33,742 nucleotides of DNA from CAYGZL01 sp964354345 (GTDB taxonomy: Bacteria > Chloroflexota > Anaerolineae > Anaerolineales > UBA4823): NCBI GenBank assembly GCA_964354345.1, contig CAYGZL010000044.1, positions 1 to 33,742 of the forward strand, written 5' to 3'. Below are positions 15,699 to 24,879 of the stretch, piece after piece. A program made the translations under genes and the position numbers. The notes below the pieces were generated by a model, which worked only from the letters and a program-made list of their open reading frames with translations, had not been told where the DNA came from and made no database searches. How positions within the stretch are numbered: position 1 is the first letter of the stretch; every line of letters starts with the position of its first letter.

Positions 15699-18185
15699 TT
15701 ATTCAAACTGTGCAAAATAAACCTCAAGCGCCTCGACCAAATCCGTTTCCGATATGGGTTTTACCAGATACCCCGTTGCCCCGAGTTTCTTTGCTTTTTC
15801 GTGATCCTTCTCGAGGCTACAAATAAAAACAGGTATGTGTTCGGTAACTGGATCAGCTTTCAATCTTTGTAGCACTTGCCAGCCGGTCAAAGAGCGACCA
15901 TTGGCTTGTATTGTCTGCATCGCTATATCCAGGGTAACAGCCTGCGGTTGTAGTTCTCGGACGCGTTCGACTGCGCCGCGTAGGTCAGTTAACGCAATCA
16001 CCTTGTATCCGCGATGAGAGAGGAATTGCTCATAACGCTGAATAACTTTAGGAGTATTGTCAATTGCCAGGATGACTCGAGGCATGCTGATCGGGTAAGG
16101 GAATTCATCTGTTGTAGCTGGTTGAGTTGAAAGATTGCTCTGAACCGGTAAGATAAACCAAAATGTATTCCCTTTGCTGGGGGTACTATCCCAGCCGAAT
16201 TGCCCATGATGAAGCTCAATCCAGCGGCGTGCCAGAGATAATCCCGAAAAACGTTCTCTCATTGGTTGAGAAGTGGATTCCAAGGGGAGAACGCGCAACA
16301 TTTCTTCTTGTTCATGCCGGGTGTAAACAGGGCCGGTATCAATCACCTTTACCTGGACCACAGCTCTTTGACCATGCGGTTGAGTTGCTTCAACGGTGAT
16401 GGAACCCTCTTGGACGGATTGCGCACAAAAACTAATAATTCGAATCAGAGAAAGACGTATTTTTGCTGGATCAGCGCGCAGCAACGGCAGGTGTGTATCG
16501 ATTTTGGGGATGATTTTTACCGGTTTATCTTTTAGGAGCCCCTGAAGAGTGGCAAGAACACTCCGAATGAGTTCATTCAAATTTAGATTATCTTCGAGTG
16601 ATAAGTCTGGATGAGGCGCTTCAACTTGCCATAAATCTATAATATCAGACAGGATTCCCGCCAGATGTTTACTGGCAGCCTCAATGGCGGAAATGTCTCT
16701 TCGTTGGGGTTCGCTCAATATTCCATCAATTCCCTGCAAGAGCACACGGGTCCGGCTGATGATTGAGTTAAGCGGTGGTCGCAATTCGTGGCTCAGGTTG
16801 GACAGTAATTGCGTTCTTTCCTGTTCGGATCGTTGGATTTGATGGAATTCAGCTTGAGCTTGTGCATATGTGCGCGCATTCTCGAGCGCTACCGCGATGT
16901 GGTTTACCAGGATTTTGAGGAGTGAAATCTCCTCCTTTGAAAAACCCATCTCTGTAGTCGTATGGATGTTCAAGACGTAGAGGTTGAGTGTAATGATGCT
17001 AAGTGGAATCCCAATTTCGGCTCTTGATAGGGGTAACAGAATTTCCGAAGTTGATCCAGCGGGTTCATTCCATATACATGGTTGACCGGTTGCGGCAGCT
17101 TGCCCTACGACAGTCGCTCCCCCGATTATTAAATTTAATTGACTACCTTTTAATTTCTCAGCCATGGCGCCTGCCGAACTGACCGGAATCATGTTCATTC
17201 CGACTTCATCTGCCTGATAAAGGGTGACCAGGTGATAATTTAGATGGAATTGGAGTTGATGTACGATGCGGTTAAGTAACTCATTCCAATTTAAACCATG
17301 ATAAATATCTTGTAACAGGTCGGTAACAATTATGGATTGTTTTATCTGACGTTGGAGCTCCTCTCTTAACTGGATGGATTGAATTGCCAGAACTGCCAGG
17401 GTGGCCATTGTGGATAATACATTCAAATCATCACTTGTGAAAGAGATGCTCGTTGAAAAGGATATGCTCAGGTATCCAATCCACTTTCCAGATCTGGTCA
17501 GAGGAACTAAAATCAAAGCCCGTGCTTCGAGCAGGTTGAGTAGATACTGGCACTCACGATCCTCTAGGCGCTTATCCTGACTGACATCTGAAAGAACAAC
17601 TAACCGGTCGGGTTGAAACAGTCTCTCGATGATCACCCAGGTGTTGATTTGTTGATTGATAGTTATTGACGGGTTTGTCCCTTGCCTGGACCAGACTGCA
17701 ACAGGTGGATTCCAGGAAGGGCGCTCTATCTCAGACACGGGTAAATCAAACAGGTTCATCGAAGCATGAACGGTTTCAGGGGCTCCGAGGAGCGTATATT
17801 GGCGTAAGATATCCAGAATTTGCGTGTAGGTATGGGCAATATTCAAACGATGGCTGGCTTCAATTATCCAGGCTTCAGATGTAACTGTCAGGAAAGGCAG
17901 CCCTGGCTTGCTTATACTTTCGGAAGCGAGTGGTTCAAGCGTAGTTGCTTGCTCAACCAGAATGTCGCTTTTCTGAATCGTTTGAGTAGATTGAATTTCA
18001 ATTGATAAGGTTGGTTCTTCTGCAGGAGAGATTTCAGATATTGGCACATCTTCCGCAGGAAGAACGGACGCAGAGACAGTGTCTAATTCGTTAAACAAAT
18101 CCTCAATCCGGCTGTTCATCATCCCAACATTATTCTTGTCCGCCGGTTGAGCTCTGGATTTGGGAATTTTAGACGCGCCTTTCAT
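15699..18185 (-). CDS. GAF-containing hybrid sensor histidine kinase with receiver domain and degenerate ATP site
   Basis: An 828-residue cytosolic-looking sensor with no membrane segment. Residues 1-100 are low-complexity and acidic; two GAF-like domains span about 110-280 and 300-440. HisKA carries H466 in NLSHELRPPLNSI. The ATPase region (about 560-685) keeps DTGP (616-619) and GNTFWFILP, but the N-box reads IRIISFCAQS (581-590), lacking the asparagines normally present. A receiver domain (703-828) has acid pocket AIDN, phospho-acceptor D753 in TLDIAM, S790 and K809. It starts ten bases after a ParA-type gene, suggesting an operon. Autokinase activity may be weak or absent. Ligand and output are unknown. 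Confidence 0.88.
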   Translation of the reverse strand: MKGASKIPKSRAQPADKNNVGMMNSRIEDLFNELDTVSASVLPAEDVPISEISPAEEPTLSIEIQSTQTIQKSDILVEQATTLEPLASESISKPGLPFLTVTSEAWIIEASHRLNIAHTYTQILDILRQYTLLGAPETVHASMNLFDLPVSEIERPSWNPPVAVWSRQGTNPSITINQQINTWVIIERLFQPDRLVVLSDVSQDKRLEDRECQYLLNLLEARALILVPLTRSGKWIGYLSISFSTSISFTSDDLNVLSTMATLAVLAIQSIQLREELQRQIKQSIIVTDLLQDIYHGLNWNELLNRIVHQLQFHLNYHLVTLYQADEVGMNMIPVSSAGAMAEKLKGSQLNLIIGGATVVGQAAATGQPCIWNEPAGSTSEILLPLSRAEIGIPLSIITLNLYVLNIHTTTEMGFSKEEISLLKILVNHIAVALENARTYAQAQAEFHQIQRSEQERTQLLSNLSHELRPPLNSIISRTRVLLQGIDGILSEPQRRDISAIEAASKHLAGILSDIIDLWQVEAPHPDLSLEDNLNLNELIRSVLATLQGLLKDKPVKIIPKIDTHLPLLRADPAKIRLSLIRIISFCAQSVQEGSITVEATQPHGQRAVVQVKVIDTGPVYTRHEQEEMLRVLPLESTSQPMRERFSGLSLARRWIELHHGQFGWDSTPSKGNTFWFILPVQSNLSTQPATTDEFPYPISMPRVILAIDNTPKVIQRYEQFLSHRGYKVIALTDLRGAVERVRELQPQAVTLDIAMQTIQANGRSLTGWQVLQRLKADPVTEHIPVFICSLEKDHEKAKKLGATGYLVKPISETDLVEALEVYFAQFE

Positions 18186-18195
18186 TACAGATTAT

Positions 18196-19086
18196 TCAAC
18201 GACCTTCCGCCTCGACTTCGGTCAGGGAAATCGCCTGGATCTGGGGAGATAATCCTGTTGACTGGATTATTTCTTGAGCCAAGGCATTATATTGTAGCGC
18301 ACCACGCGATTGAGGTCTGTAATGGGAGATTGGGAATCCAGCCACTGCGCATTCGCGTAGTTTGGTGTCGACTTCGATCACGGTTTGGTAAACTGCTTGT
18401 TGGAAGGTGGTCTGGATTTGACCTAGGAGTTCCCGATGAATCCGGTTGCGGCGATCCAATATCGTAATTAAAATCCGATAGCTGAGTCGCGGATTATGTT
18501 GGTTTCTTACCCGCCGAATGGCATCCATCATGATTTTCAATGCATGAGCGGAGAAAAATTCAGACTGTGTAGGTATAATTAATAAATCAGCTGCTACCAA
18601 TGCATTGAGAGTGATCGAACCCAGGGATGGTGGGCAATCCAGGAGAATAACAGCGTGACTTATTGAGCTAATCGCCAGAGCTTTTCTAAGGATAGACTCG
18701 TAATTTTGCCGGATGGGCAAGAATCTCTCCGCCAGCTCCAATTGATCGTTTGCAGGGACCAAATCCAGACCGGGTATGGCAGTCTCACGACGAATGGCCA
18801 TCAGGGTGTCTGTTGGTGGATTAGAAACCTGTGTCGAGCCATATAATACATCAGCGATTGAACTTTGTAACCGGGTTGGATTTACACCAAGCGACAAAGT
18901 TAAGTTAGCCTGAGGATCCAGGTCTATCAGCAGGGTTTGCAGATTATTCTGAACCAGAGCACCGCCCAGCGATAAAGCTGTCGTGGTTTTAGCCACGCCA
19001 CCTTTTTGACTGGCAATCGCGATCACCAGCCTTTTTCGACTACCGGGGATATTTCGACCAGAGGTTGTCGGACGAAGATCAGGCAT
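18196..19086 (-). CDS. ParA/MinD-family ATPase
   Basis: A 296-residue deviant-Walker ATPase. The signature IASQKGGVAKTTTALSLG (about residues 23-40) has the usual signature lysine; LLIDLDPQANLTLSLG and LLDCPPSLGSITLNAL are the Walker A' and B regions, typical of ParA/Soj. A short 20-residue basic N-terminal tail precedes the fold. TTAGGAG lies seven bases before the ATG at 19086. There is no parB or parS next to it; instead a large hybrid kinase follows ten bases later. Orphan ParA proteins position cargo such as chemosensory clusters, so a role in placing the kinase is an inference. Chromosome partition is the alternative. Confidence 0.92.
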   Translation of the reverse strand: MPDLRPTTSGRNIPGSRKRLVIAIASQKGGVAKTTTALSLGGALVQNNLQTLLIDLDPQANLTLSLGVNPTRLQSSIADVLYGSTQVSNPPTDTLMAIRRETAIPGLDLVPANDQLELAERFLPIRQNYESILRKALAISSISHAVILLDCPPSLGSITLNALVAADLLIIPTQSEFFSAHALKIMMDAIRRVRNQHNPRLSYRILITILDRRNRIHRELLGQIQTTFQQAVYQTVIEVDTKLRECAVAGFPISHYRPQSRGALQYNALAQEIIQSTGLSPQIQAISLTEVEAEGR

Positions 19087-19199
19087 AATCGAACTCCTAA
19101 GGTTTGACTATCCTATACTACCTGCTATTATCCTTAAAATTTACCAGGATTCGGGGAAAGGGTATCAATTAAGGCTGCTGCAATCTAGCCTTAGAAAGA

Positions 19200-19271
19200 A
19201 GCGGGTGATGGGATTCGAACCCACGAATGGTAGCTTGGGAAGCTACTGCCTTACCACTTGGCAACACCCGC
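19200..19271 (-). tRNA. tRNA-Gly (anticodon CCC)
   Basis: The minus strand gives acceptor stem GCGGGTG/CACCCGC, D-arm GCCAAGTGGTAAGGC, anticodon stem GTAGC/GCTAC with loop TTCCCAA, and T-arm GTGGGTTCGAATCCCAT. The anticodon CCC reads GGG. Discriminator is T; CCA is not encoded. A weak AAGGCT/AGCCTT inverted repeat (19171-19192) follows without a T tract. Confidence 0.97.
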
Positions 19272-19371
19272 AATTTCGTTGAAGATTATAGTCATGCCTG
19301 GTTGGAATGTCAAGCAGTATACTATCTAGATCAGGAGTATTCAGGGGTCTGGACATATTCTTTCTTAACCC

Positions 19372-20775
19372 TTAATATGCGCCTATGCCACGTACGACTA
19401 CCCAGCCAGTTTTAATCAAGATTTGAATATCGAGTAGCAATGAGTAGTTCTGTACATAATATAAATCATATTCAGTATTCAAGTGCATTGGCAACTCACT
19501 CCGCCCATTGACCTGCCACCATCCAGTGATCCCTTGCGGGACCGCAAACCGTTTTTGCTGCCAGGATTGGTAATGAGCAACAAACCGGGGTAACTCTGGT
19601 CGGGGACCGACCAGACTCATATCACCAGTTAAAACGTTCATTAACTGAGGGATTTCGTCTAGGCTGGTGCGACGGATCCATTTACCAACGCGGGTAACCC
19701 GGGGATCGTCCGGGAATTTGTGGATAAGATTTCCGTTTCCAGCCGGTTTGATGACTTCTTCCAGATTTTCTTCAGCGTTTTGAACCATTGAGCGAAATTT
19801 ATACATCCCGAATAAGCGTCCATTTTCGCCGACACGAGTCTGCTTAATGATCACTGGTCCGGGTGAATCGAGCTTGATAGCCAGACTGATCAATAGAGAG
19901 AGTAGCGTTGCCGGTAGCATGAAAATCAGGGAGAAGATGATATCAAATGACCGTTTAACCAATCGTTGGTAACCAGTTAATGTCGTGCTTTTCAGGCTGA
20001 TCATTGGAACTCCCCCCAGGTCTTCCACTCGTGAACCATATATCATCAAATTGAAGTAGTCGGGAACTATCCAGATATTACAGGGCTGATTGGCCAGGAT
20101 AGTAACCAGCTCTTGGGTATGTTCATGAGAGTGAGCTGGAAAGGAGATCAACACATGATGAATGTTATGGTGTTGGATGGTTTGTACAATATCTTCAATA
20201 CTACCCAGGCGAGGTACCGAAGGGGGGATATCAGCAATCGGATGTTCGTCGTCTAAATAGCCAACAATTCGAATACCTGCCCATGAAAATTGACCAAGAC
20301 GGTTGATTACCTGCTGGATGGCATCCCCACCGCCGACCACTAAAATGTTGCCCTGATCCTGGTTGGATTTGTTTCGCTTGGATCGAAGCGCGTAACCGAA
20401 TGCGCGCCAGCCGAATAACGCCAGAAAGTGCAGTGAATAAAAATAGATTAATAAAAGTCGAGATATATCCCGAGCAGTAAAATAAACCAGTCCAGCCAGA
20501 GCTAACGAGGCTACCAAACTCGCTTTGGTGAGTTGCTGATATTCATCTATCGGGGTACGCACTTGATCGGGATCGTAAATGGCAAAAATAACAAAAATAA
20601 CTACATAAATAAGGAAGGCTTCAGCAATTAATATCAGTAGATAAGGCTCATAAGGCAAATATCGACCGAAGGGCAGGTGAAGTCGTAACCAATAGGCTAC
20701 GAATACTGCCATGAATATGCCGATCAGGTCGAGTAGAAAGGCCAATAAGATGAAGTTGACATTTCTGCGTAACAT
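19372..20775 (-). CDS. Exopolysaccharide polyprenyl glycosylphosphotransferase (WbaP/WcaJ type)
   Basis: A 467-residue initiating enzyme that transfers a sugar-1-phosphate from a nucleotide sugar to undecaprenyl phosphate, starting a polysaccharide repeat unit. The N-terminal part has about four hydrophobic segments. A Rossmann-like CoA-binding-type domain follows (NILVVGGGDAIQQVINRLGQ, about 143-260). The C-terminal sugar-transferase domain has KRSFDIIFSLIF, DSPGPVIIKQTRVG, MYKFRSM, RRTSLDEIPQLMNVL, GDMSLVGPRPE and GITGWWQVNGRSE. All catalytic-domain motifs are intact. It is divergent from the LuxR-Kelch gene across 123 bases, which suggests joint control. The sugar used is unknown. Confidence 0.95.
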   Translation of the reverse strand: MLRRNVNFILLAFLLDLIGIFMAVFVAYWLRLHLPFGRYLPYEPYLLILIAEAFLIYVVIFVIFAIYDPDQVRTPIDEYQQLTKASLVASLALAGLVYFTARDISRLLLIYFYSLHFLALFGWRAFGYALRSKRNKSNQDQGNILVVGGGDAIQQVINRLGQFSWAGIRIVGYLDDEHPIADIPPSVPRLGSIEDIVQTIQHHNIHHVLISFPAHSHEHTQELVTILANQPCNIWIVPDYFNLMIYGSRVEDLGGVPMISLKSTTLTGYQRLVKRSFDIIFSLIFMLPATLLSLLISLAIKLDSPGPVIIKQTRVGENGRLFGMYKFRSMVQNAEENLEEVIKPAGNGNLIHKFPDDPRVTRVGKWIRRTSLDEIPQLMNVLTGDMSLVGPRPELPRFVAHYQSWQQKRFAVPQGITGWWQVNGRSELPMHLNTEYDLYYVQNYSLLLDIQILIKTGWVVVRGIGAY

Positions 20776-20898
20776 ATCTTCAGACCAGCCAGGATAGTTA
20801 GTAGATGAAAGATTCGATTTCTGGTTGCCTTTATTTTACTCCCCTGAACCTATTTCTGGATAATTCTAACAGACGGTTATGATACAATTCACCAGACT

Positions 20899-22302
20899 TT
20901 GACGAAGGATGATGAAGTTAATGGGACTATGCCAGGTATTCAGGATCTGAGCGAGCGCGAGCTGGAGATCTTACGGCTGGTAGCCACGGGGGCCAGTAAC
21001 AAGGAAATTGCCCAAAAACTGTTTATCAGCGCGAATACAGTTAAAGTACACCTGCGTAACATATTCGCTAAAATTCAAGTTGGATCTCGCACTGAGGCGG
21101 CGATCTATGCAGTAAATTCGGGATTGGTCTCCACCTCCATTGTATTGCCAGACTCTAGCGAACCTAACTTAGATACAGGTCAGGCATCTCAACCAGCAGG
21201 TAACACCAATACGATATCAGCGTCCTACCAAGAACCATCCGGTATCAGTAAACCAGACGAGAAGACGAAGCGGTTCGCCGGCGCAAGATTATGGGTGGTA
21301 GGGATCGCTGTTCTGGTGATTGCGAGTGGATTAATCTTTGCCTTTTGGATGATTAACCGGGCAAACCGCGCTCAGCGCGGGATCAACCTTCCCTCACCAG
21401 GCGAGTCGCCCCGTTGGCAGACCTTGCAAGCGATGCCAAACCCTCGCTCCGGATTAGCGCTCGCTGCTTTCGAAAATAAAATTTATGCAATCGCGGGAGA
21501 AACAGCTCAGGGACCTACCAATCTGGTCGAACGCTACGATCCAGCGAATAATATCTGGGTTAGCTTGGCAACAAAGCCAACGGAGGTAAGTGACATTCAG
21601 GCAGTGGTGATCGGAGCGAGGATTTTTGTACCTGGTGGAAAGCTTAATTCGGGTCAGGTTTGTAATCTTCTCGAAATATATGATCTGCACCAGGACCGTT
21701 GGAGCCAGGGGAAGTCTTTACCCATCGCGACCAGCGGATACGCTCTGGTGGCTTTCGAGGGAAAATTATTTTTATTCGGCGGTTGGAACGGTAACCGTGC
21801 ACTGGACATCGTTTTAGAGTACGATCCTGTGGCGGACACCTGGAATGAAAAGACACCCATGAAGGTTGCCCGTGCGTATGCGGGCGCCGCCCTCGCCGGT
21901 GGACAAATATCCGTGCTGGGTGGTTTTGATGGGAGTAAATCGTTGACCGATAATGAGGCTTACCTTCCTGACCAGGATTTCCCCGGAGGTCGTCCCTGGG
22001 TAAAGAGCCCTTCAATGGCAGTTGGTAGATATCGTATGGGGGTAGCCAGCCTGGCGGATATAATCCTGGTGGTTGGCGGGATAAACGAAAAGACACAGCC
22101 GCTGCTTTCCATAGAATATTTCCCCCCCACTCATACCTGGCAGGAAATCGGCAGCCTTGGAGTGCAATCCTGGTCAAATTTTGGGATTGTGTCTCTTGGG
22201 ACACGTATTTATCTGTTGGGTGGTTTACTGGATGGCCAATTGACCGGTCAAAACCTGTCCTACCAGGCAATCTATACGATCAATATGCCAATCATCCGCT
22301 AA
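20899..22302 (+). CDS. Membrane-anchored LuxR-type regulator with extracytoplasmic Kelch propeller
   Basis: A 467-residue fusion. Residues 15-72 are a LuxR/NarL-type helix-turn-helix (LSERELEILRLVATGASNKE, followed by TVKVHLRNIFAKI). A Ser/Thr/Pro-rich linker leads to one membrane segment at about 131-152 (LWVVGIAVLVIASGLIFAFW). The rest (about 170-460) is six Kelch-like repeats with GG and YDP..W motifs (for example LFLFGGWNGN, LEYDPVADTW, ISVLGGFDGS). The order implies a cytoplasmic DNA-binding head and an outside propeller, like ToxR-style one-component regulators. Start is a TTG at 20899 soon after TACAAT (20883-20888); an ATG at 20929 is the alternative. It may sense a surface sugar or protein and control the adjacent polysaccharide genes; that is inference. 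Confidence 0.85.
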   Translation: MTKDDEVNGTMPGIQDLSERELEILRLVATGASNKEIAQKLFISANTVKVHLRNIFAKIQVGSRTEAAIYAVNSGLVSTSIVLPDSSEPNLDTGQASQPAGNTNTISASYQEPSGISKPDEKTKRFAGARLWVVGIAVLVIASGLIFAFWMINRANRAQRGINLPSPGESPRWQTLQAMPNPRSGLALAAFENKIYAIAGETAQGPTNLVERYDPANNIWVSLATKPTEVSDIQAVVIGARIFVPGGKLNSGQVCNLLEIYDLHQDRWSQGKSLPIATSGYALVAFEGKLFLFGGWNGNRALDIVLEYDPVADTWNEKTPMKVARAYAGAALAGGQISVLGGFDGSKSLTDNEAYLPDQDFPGGRPWVKSPSMAVGRYRMGVASLADIILVVGGINEKTQPLLSIEYFPPTHTWQEIGSLGVQSWSNFGIVSLGTRIYLLGGLLDGQLTGQNLSYQAIYTINMPIIR

Positions 22303-22316
22303 GGATAGTATATTTT

Positions 22317-22919
22317 ATGTCAGCTTCTCTGGATCATTCTGTCACCCGTGGATATGGATTATTCGAGAATCTCCTGGCGCGTTTAAGAGCCAGGCAAGCC
22401 AATCGCTTGATTCCAAAACACCTGCGAGATGGACGAATTTTGGATATTGGGTGTGGTTCATACCCATATTTTTTGGCTCATACCTATTTCCGGGAAAAGT
22501 TCGCCATTGATCAAATGTCACCCACAGTCGAGCATCCTGAAGTTCAATGGTTTTCCCTGGATGTTAATCGTGAACCTCATTTGCCTTTCGAGGATCATTT
22601 TTTTTCGGTCGTCACCATGTTAGCTGTGGTTGAGCATCTCAATCCCACCAGCTTGACCTCCTTATTTCGTGAAATTTATCGTACTTTGATACCGGGTGGC
22701 GTTGTCTTGATTACGACTCCGGCTTCCTGGGCAGATGGTCTCTTACATTTACTGGCAAGGCTTCACCTGGTTAGCGCAGCTGAGATCAACGAGCATGTTT
22801 ACGCGTATACCTTGCCTTTATTGGGCTGGTATTATGGGCAAGCGGGTTTTGCAATGCAAAAGGTTCGTTTTGGATATTTTGAATGTTTCTTAAATATGTG
22901 GGGAGTTGCTGAGAAATAA
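22317..22919 (+). CDS. Class I SAM-dependent methyltransferase
   Basis: A 200-residue methyltransferase. Motif I is ILDIGCGSYPYF (about residues 41-52), the acidic residue of motif II is in FAIDQM, and motif post-I/IV is in the VVTMLAVVEHL segment, followed by LIPGGVVLITTPA. This is the Methyltransf_11-type layout common in envelope and glycan loci. AAGGA lies ten bases before the ATG at 22317, 14 bases after the Kelch gene ends, so the two probably share a transcript. The substrate is probably a sugar or lipid-linked intermediate, judged by context only. Confidence 0.85.
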   Translation: MSASLDHSVTRGYGLFENLLARLRARQANRLIPKHLRDGRILDIGCGSYPYFLAHTYFREKFAIDQMSPTVEHPEVQWFSLDVNREPHLPFEDHFFSVVTMLAVVEHLNPTSLTSLFREIYRTLIPGGVVLITTPASWADGLLHLLARLHLVSAAEINEHVYAYTLPLLGWYYGQAGFAMQKVRFGYFECFLNMWGVAEK

Positions 22920-22950
22920 ATACCTGCCAGGGTAAGAAAGTATTGTAGGC

Positions 22951-24879
22951 GTGTACGGAGTTGTTTTTTTCTTTTTATCTGTTTTTCGAGGGCTTGGTCT
23001 CTTAACTGCATGCTGCCTGGCAGCCTATGGGCTGGGCGTCTGGGCGATGAGGGGAATCGGAGTTGATCCGGATAAGAGAGTCGACGGTATTGTGTATGCC
23101 ACAGCTTTAGGATTAGGTTGCCTGGCTCATCTGGTGTTTCTATTAGGAGCAATAGGAGGTTTGTATCAGTGGGCGATATGGATTCTGATTGGAACCGGCC
23201 TGGTCAGTGCTTTGCATCAATTTTATACCCACCGAAATTTTTATCTGACAAGAATACGCGGTTTAGTAGCTTTTATCGTACGGAATGACCTGACTCATTG
23301 GTTCAATATTGGCTTGCTGGTTTTAGTTATAATTGCTTGTTTATTTCCATTGTTGGCGAATGCTTTGATGCCGCCAACGGGTTGGGATGAAGTTGCTTAT
23401 CATTTAGCAGTTCCTAAAATATATACTCAAACTCACACCTTAACGTATCTACCATCGATTCCACACTCCAACTGGCCTTTTGAAGCCGAAGCTCTGTATA
23501 CCTTAAGCCTGTTGATCGGGTCCGAGCGATTGGCTCAACTTTTCACCTGGTTGGCTTTGCTCCTGACTTGTGCGGGATTATTCTTATTCAGCCAGCGATT
23601 TATCAACGCAGTAGTCGGAGGGTTAGCAGCCTCGCTGTTTGCGATAACACCCATGGTGGTTCACCTGTCCGGAACAGCCATGGTGGAGTTGTTGCTAACC
23701 TTATTTAGCTTATTCGCTGTATTAACCTGGTTAGAATGGGTATTAGGGGGAAAGGATGGCATCTGGCGATTGTCGGCTGTCTTTGCTGGTTTAGCTGCCT
23801 GCGTAAAATTGAATGCGGTGACAATACCCATCCTTTTAGGAATTGCTACCATGGGGATGACAATGATTCGCCAGCGGAATCAATGGCGTATTGCTCTAAA
23901 ACAATTCATACTCTATGGATTGATTGCCCTGGCGGTAGTAGCACCCTGGTACCTGAAAGCCTGGATACAGACCGGCAATCCCGTCTGGCCATTCTTTTTT
24001 GCATGGTTTGGAGGAAAAAATTGGGATAATTTCGGAACCGGGTTATTTGAAGGCTTTATTCGCCAGCCGAATATGGTTTTAAATTTCTGGAACTGGCTGA
24101 CCGGATTCTGGCAAGTGACCTGGCAACCTTATCGGTTTGGTTCCGTAACGCTTGGCTGGCATTACCTGATCTTTCTGCCTGTAGGGTTATTGGGAGTTGG
24201 GCTCAAAACCACTCCAATTCGTAAACAAATCCTCTATCCCCTGGGCCTATTAATTGTCGCTTTCTATACTGTCTGGTTCTTCCAGACCCACCAAACCCGC
24301 TTTTTAATGCCGACCATGAGTATGTTAGCGCTCTTTCTTGCGATCGGTTTGGGAAATTTATGGTCTTGGCAAAGGCGCAGGTTAAACTATGTCATTCAAG
24401 GGATGATATTGGTTGCGGTGGGGTTGGTGGGTTGGTGGTCTAATCCAGTTGATCGCACCCAATTATCGAATAGCTGGCCTTACCTGTCAGGCCAAATAAG
24501 CCGCAATCAATACTTAAAAAGGCAAATTCCCGGTTATGAGGCCTTCTTGTTTATCAACAAGTCTTTACCTTCGAACGCGCGTGTCTGGATGGCAGTATGG
24601 GAATCGCGGGGTTATTACCTGGACAGAGAATATCTTTGGGCGAACCCGGTCAGTCAACGTATGTTACCCATGGAGAACATAAAGGATGCGGATCAATTAT
24701 CTCAGGAATTACAATCTCTGGGCGTGACCCACATCCTTTTTTCGACGGTATTCCTTGAGCGGTTTGCTTACATTCCTTCAGCGGATCAAGTCACAAACCT
24801 GGTGCGTCAACTTTTAGCCGACCATGCGCGACTGCTCTTCCGATCCGAGCCGATAGAAATATACCAATTATCGCCTTAA
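22951..24879 (+). CDS. Multi-pass membrane glycosyltransferase (GT-C/ArnT-PMT-like)
   Basis: A 642-residue protein with roughly a dozen hydrophobic segments and a soluble C-terminal domain (about 520-642). The acidic motif PTGWDEVAYHLAVPK (D146, E147) sits in the first extracytoplasmic loop, where GT-C enzymes using polyprenyl-phosphate sugars place their catalytic acid residues. Start is a GTG at 22951 giving a hydrophobic N-terminus; no strong ribosome-binding site is visible, so this start is moderate. The last four bases overlap the convergent lipoprotein gene. It probably transfers a sugar to a protein, lipid or glycan on the outer face of the membrane. Confidence 0.82.
   Translation: MYGVVFFFLSVFRGLGLLTACCLAAYGLGVWAMRGIGVDPDKRVDGIVYATALGLGCLAHLVFLLGAIGGLYQWAIWILIGTGLVSALHQFYTHRNFYLTRIRGLVAFIVRNDLTHWFNIGLLVLVIIACLFPLLANALMPPTGWDEVAYHLAVPKIYTQTHTLTYLPSIPHSNWPFEAEALYTLSLLIGSERLAQLFTWLALLLTCAGLFLFSQRFINAVVGGLAASLFAITPMVVHLSGTAMVELLLTLFSLFAVLTWLEWVLGGKDGIWRLSAVFAGLAACVKLNAVTIPILLGIATMGMTMIRQRNQWRIALKQFILYGLIALAVVAPWYLKAWIQTGNPVWPFFFAWFGGKNWDNFGTGLFEGFIRQPNMVLNFWNWLTGFWQVTWQPYRFGSVTLGWHYLIFLPVGLLGVGLKTTPIRKQILYPLGLLIVAFYTVWFFQTHQTRFLMPTMSMLALFLAIGLGNLWSWQRRRLNYVIQGMILVAVGLVGWWSNPVDRTQLSNSWPYLSGQISRNQYLKRQIPGYEAFLFINKSLPSNARVWMAVWESRGYYLDREYLWANPVSQRMLPMENIKDADQLSQELQSLGVTHILFSTVFLERFAYIPSADQVTNLVRQLLADHARLLFRSEPIEIYQLSP

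Noticed and set aside
19171..19192. AAGGCT/AGCCTT hairpin as a tRNA-Gly terminator
   Set aside because: Short stem, ten-base loop and no T tract; too weak to list as a terminator.
21644..22270. A 208-codon minus-strand open frame opposite the Kelch repeats
   Set aside because: Shadow of the Kelch coding region; no ribosome-binding site or recognisable domain.
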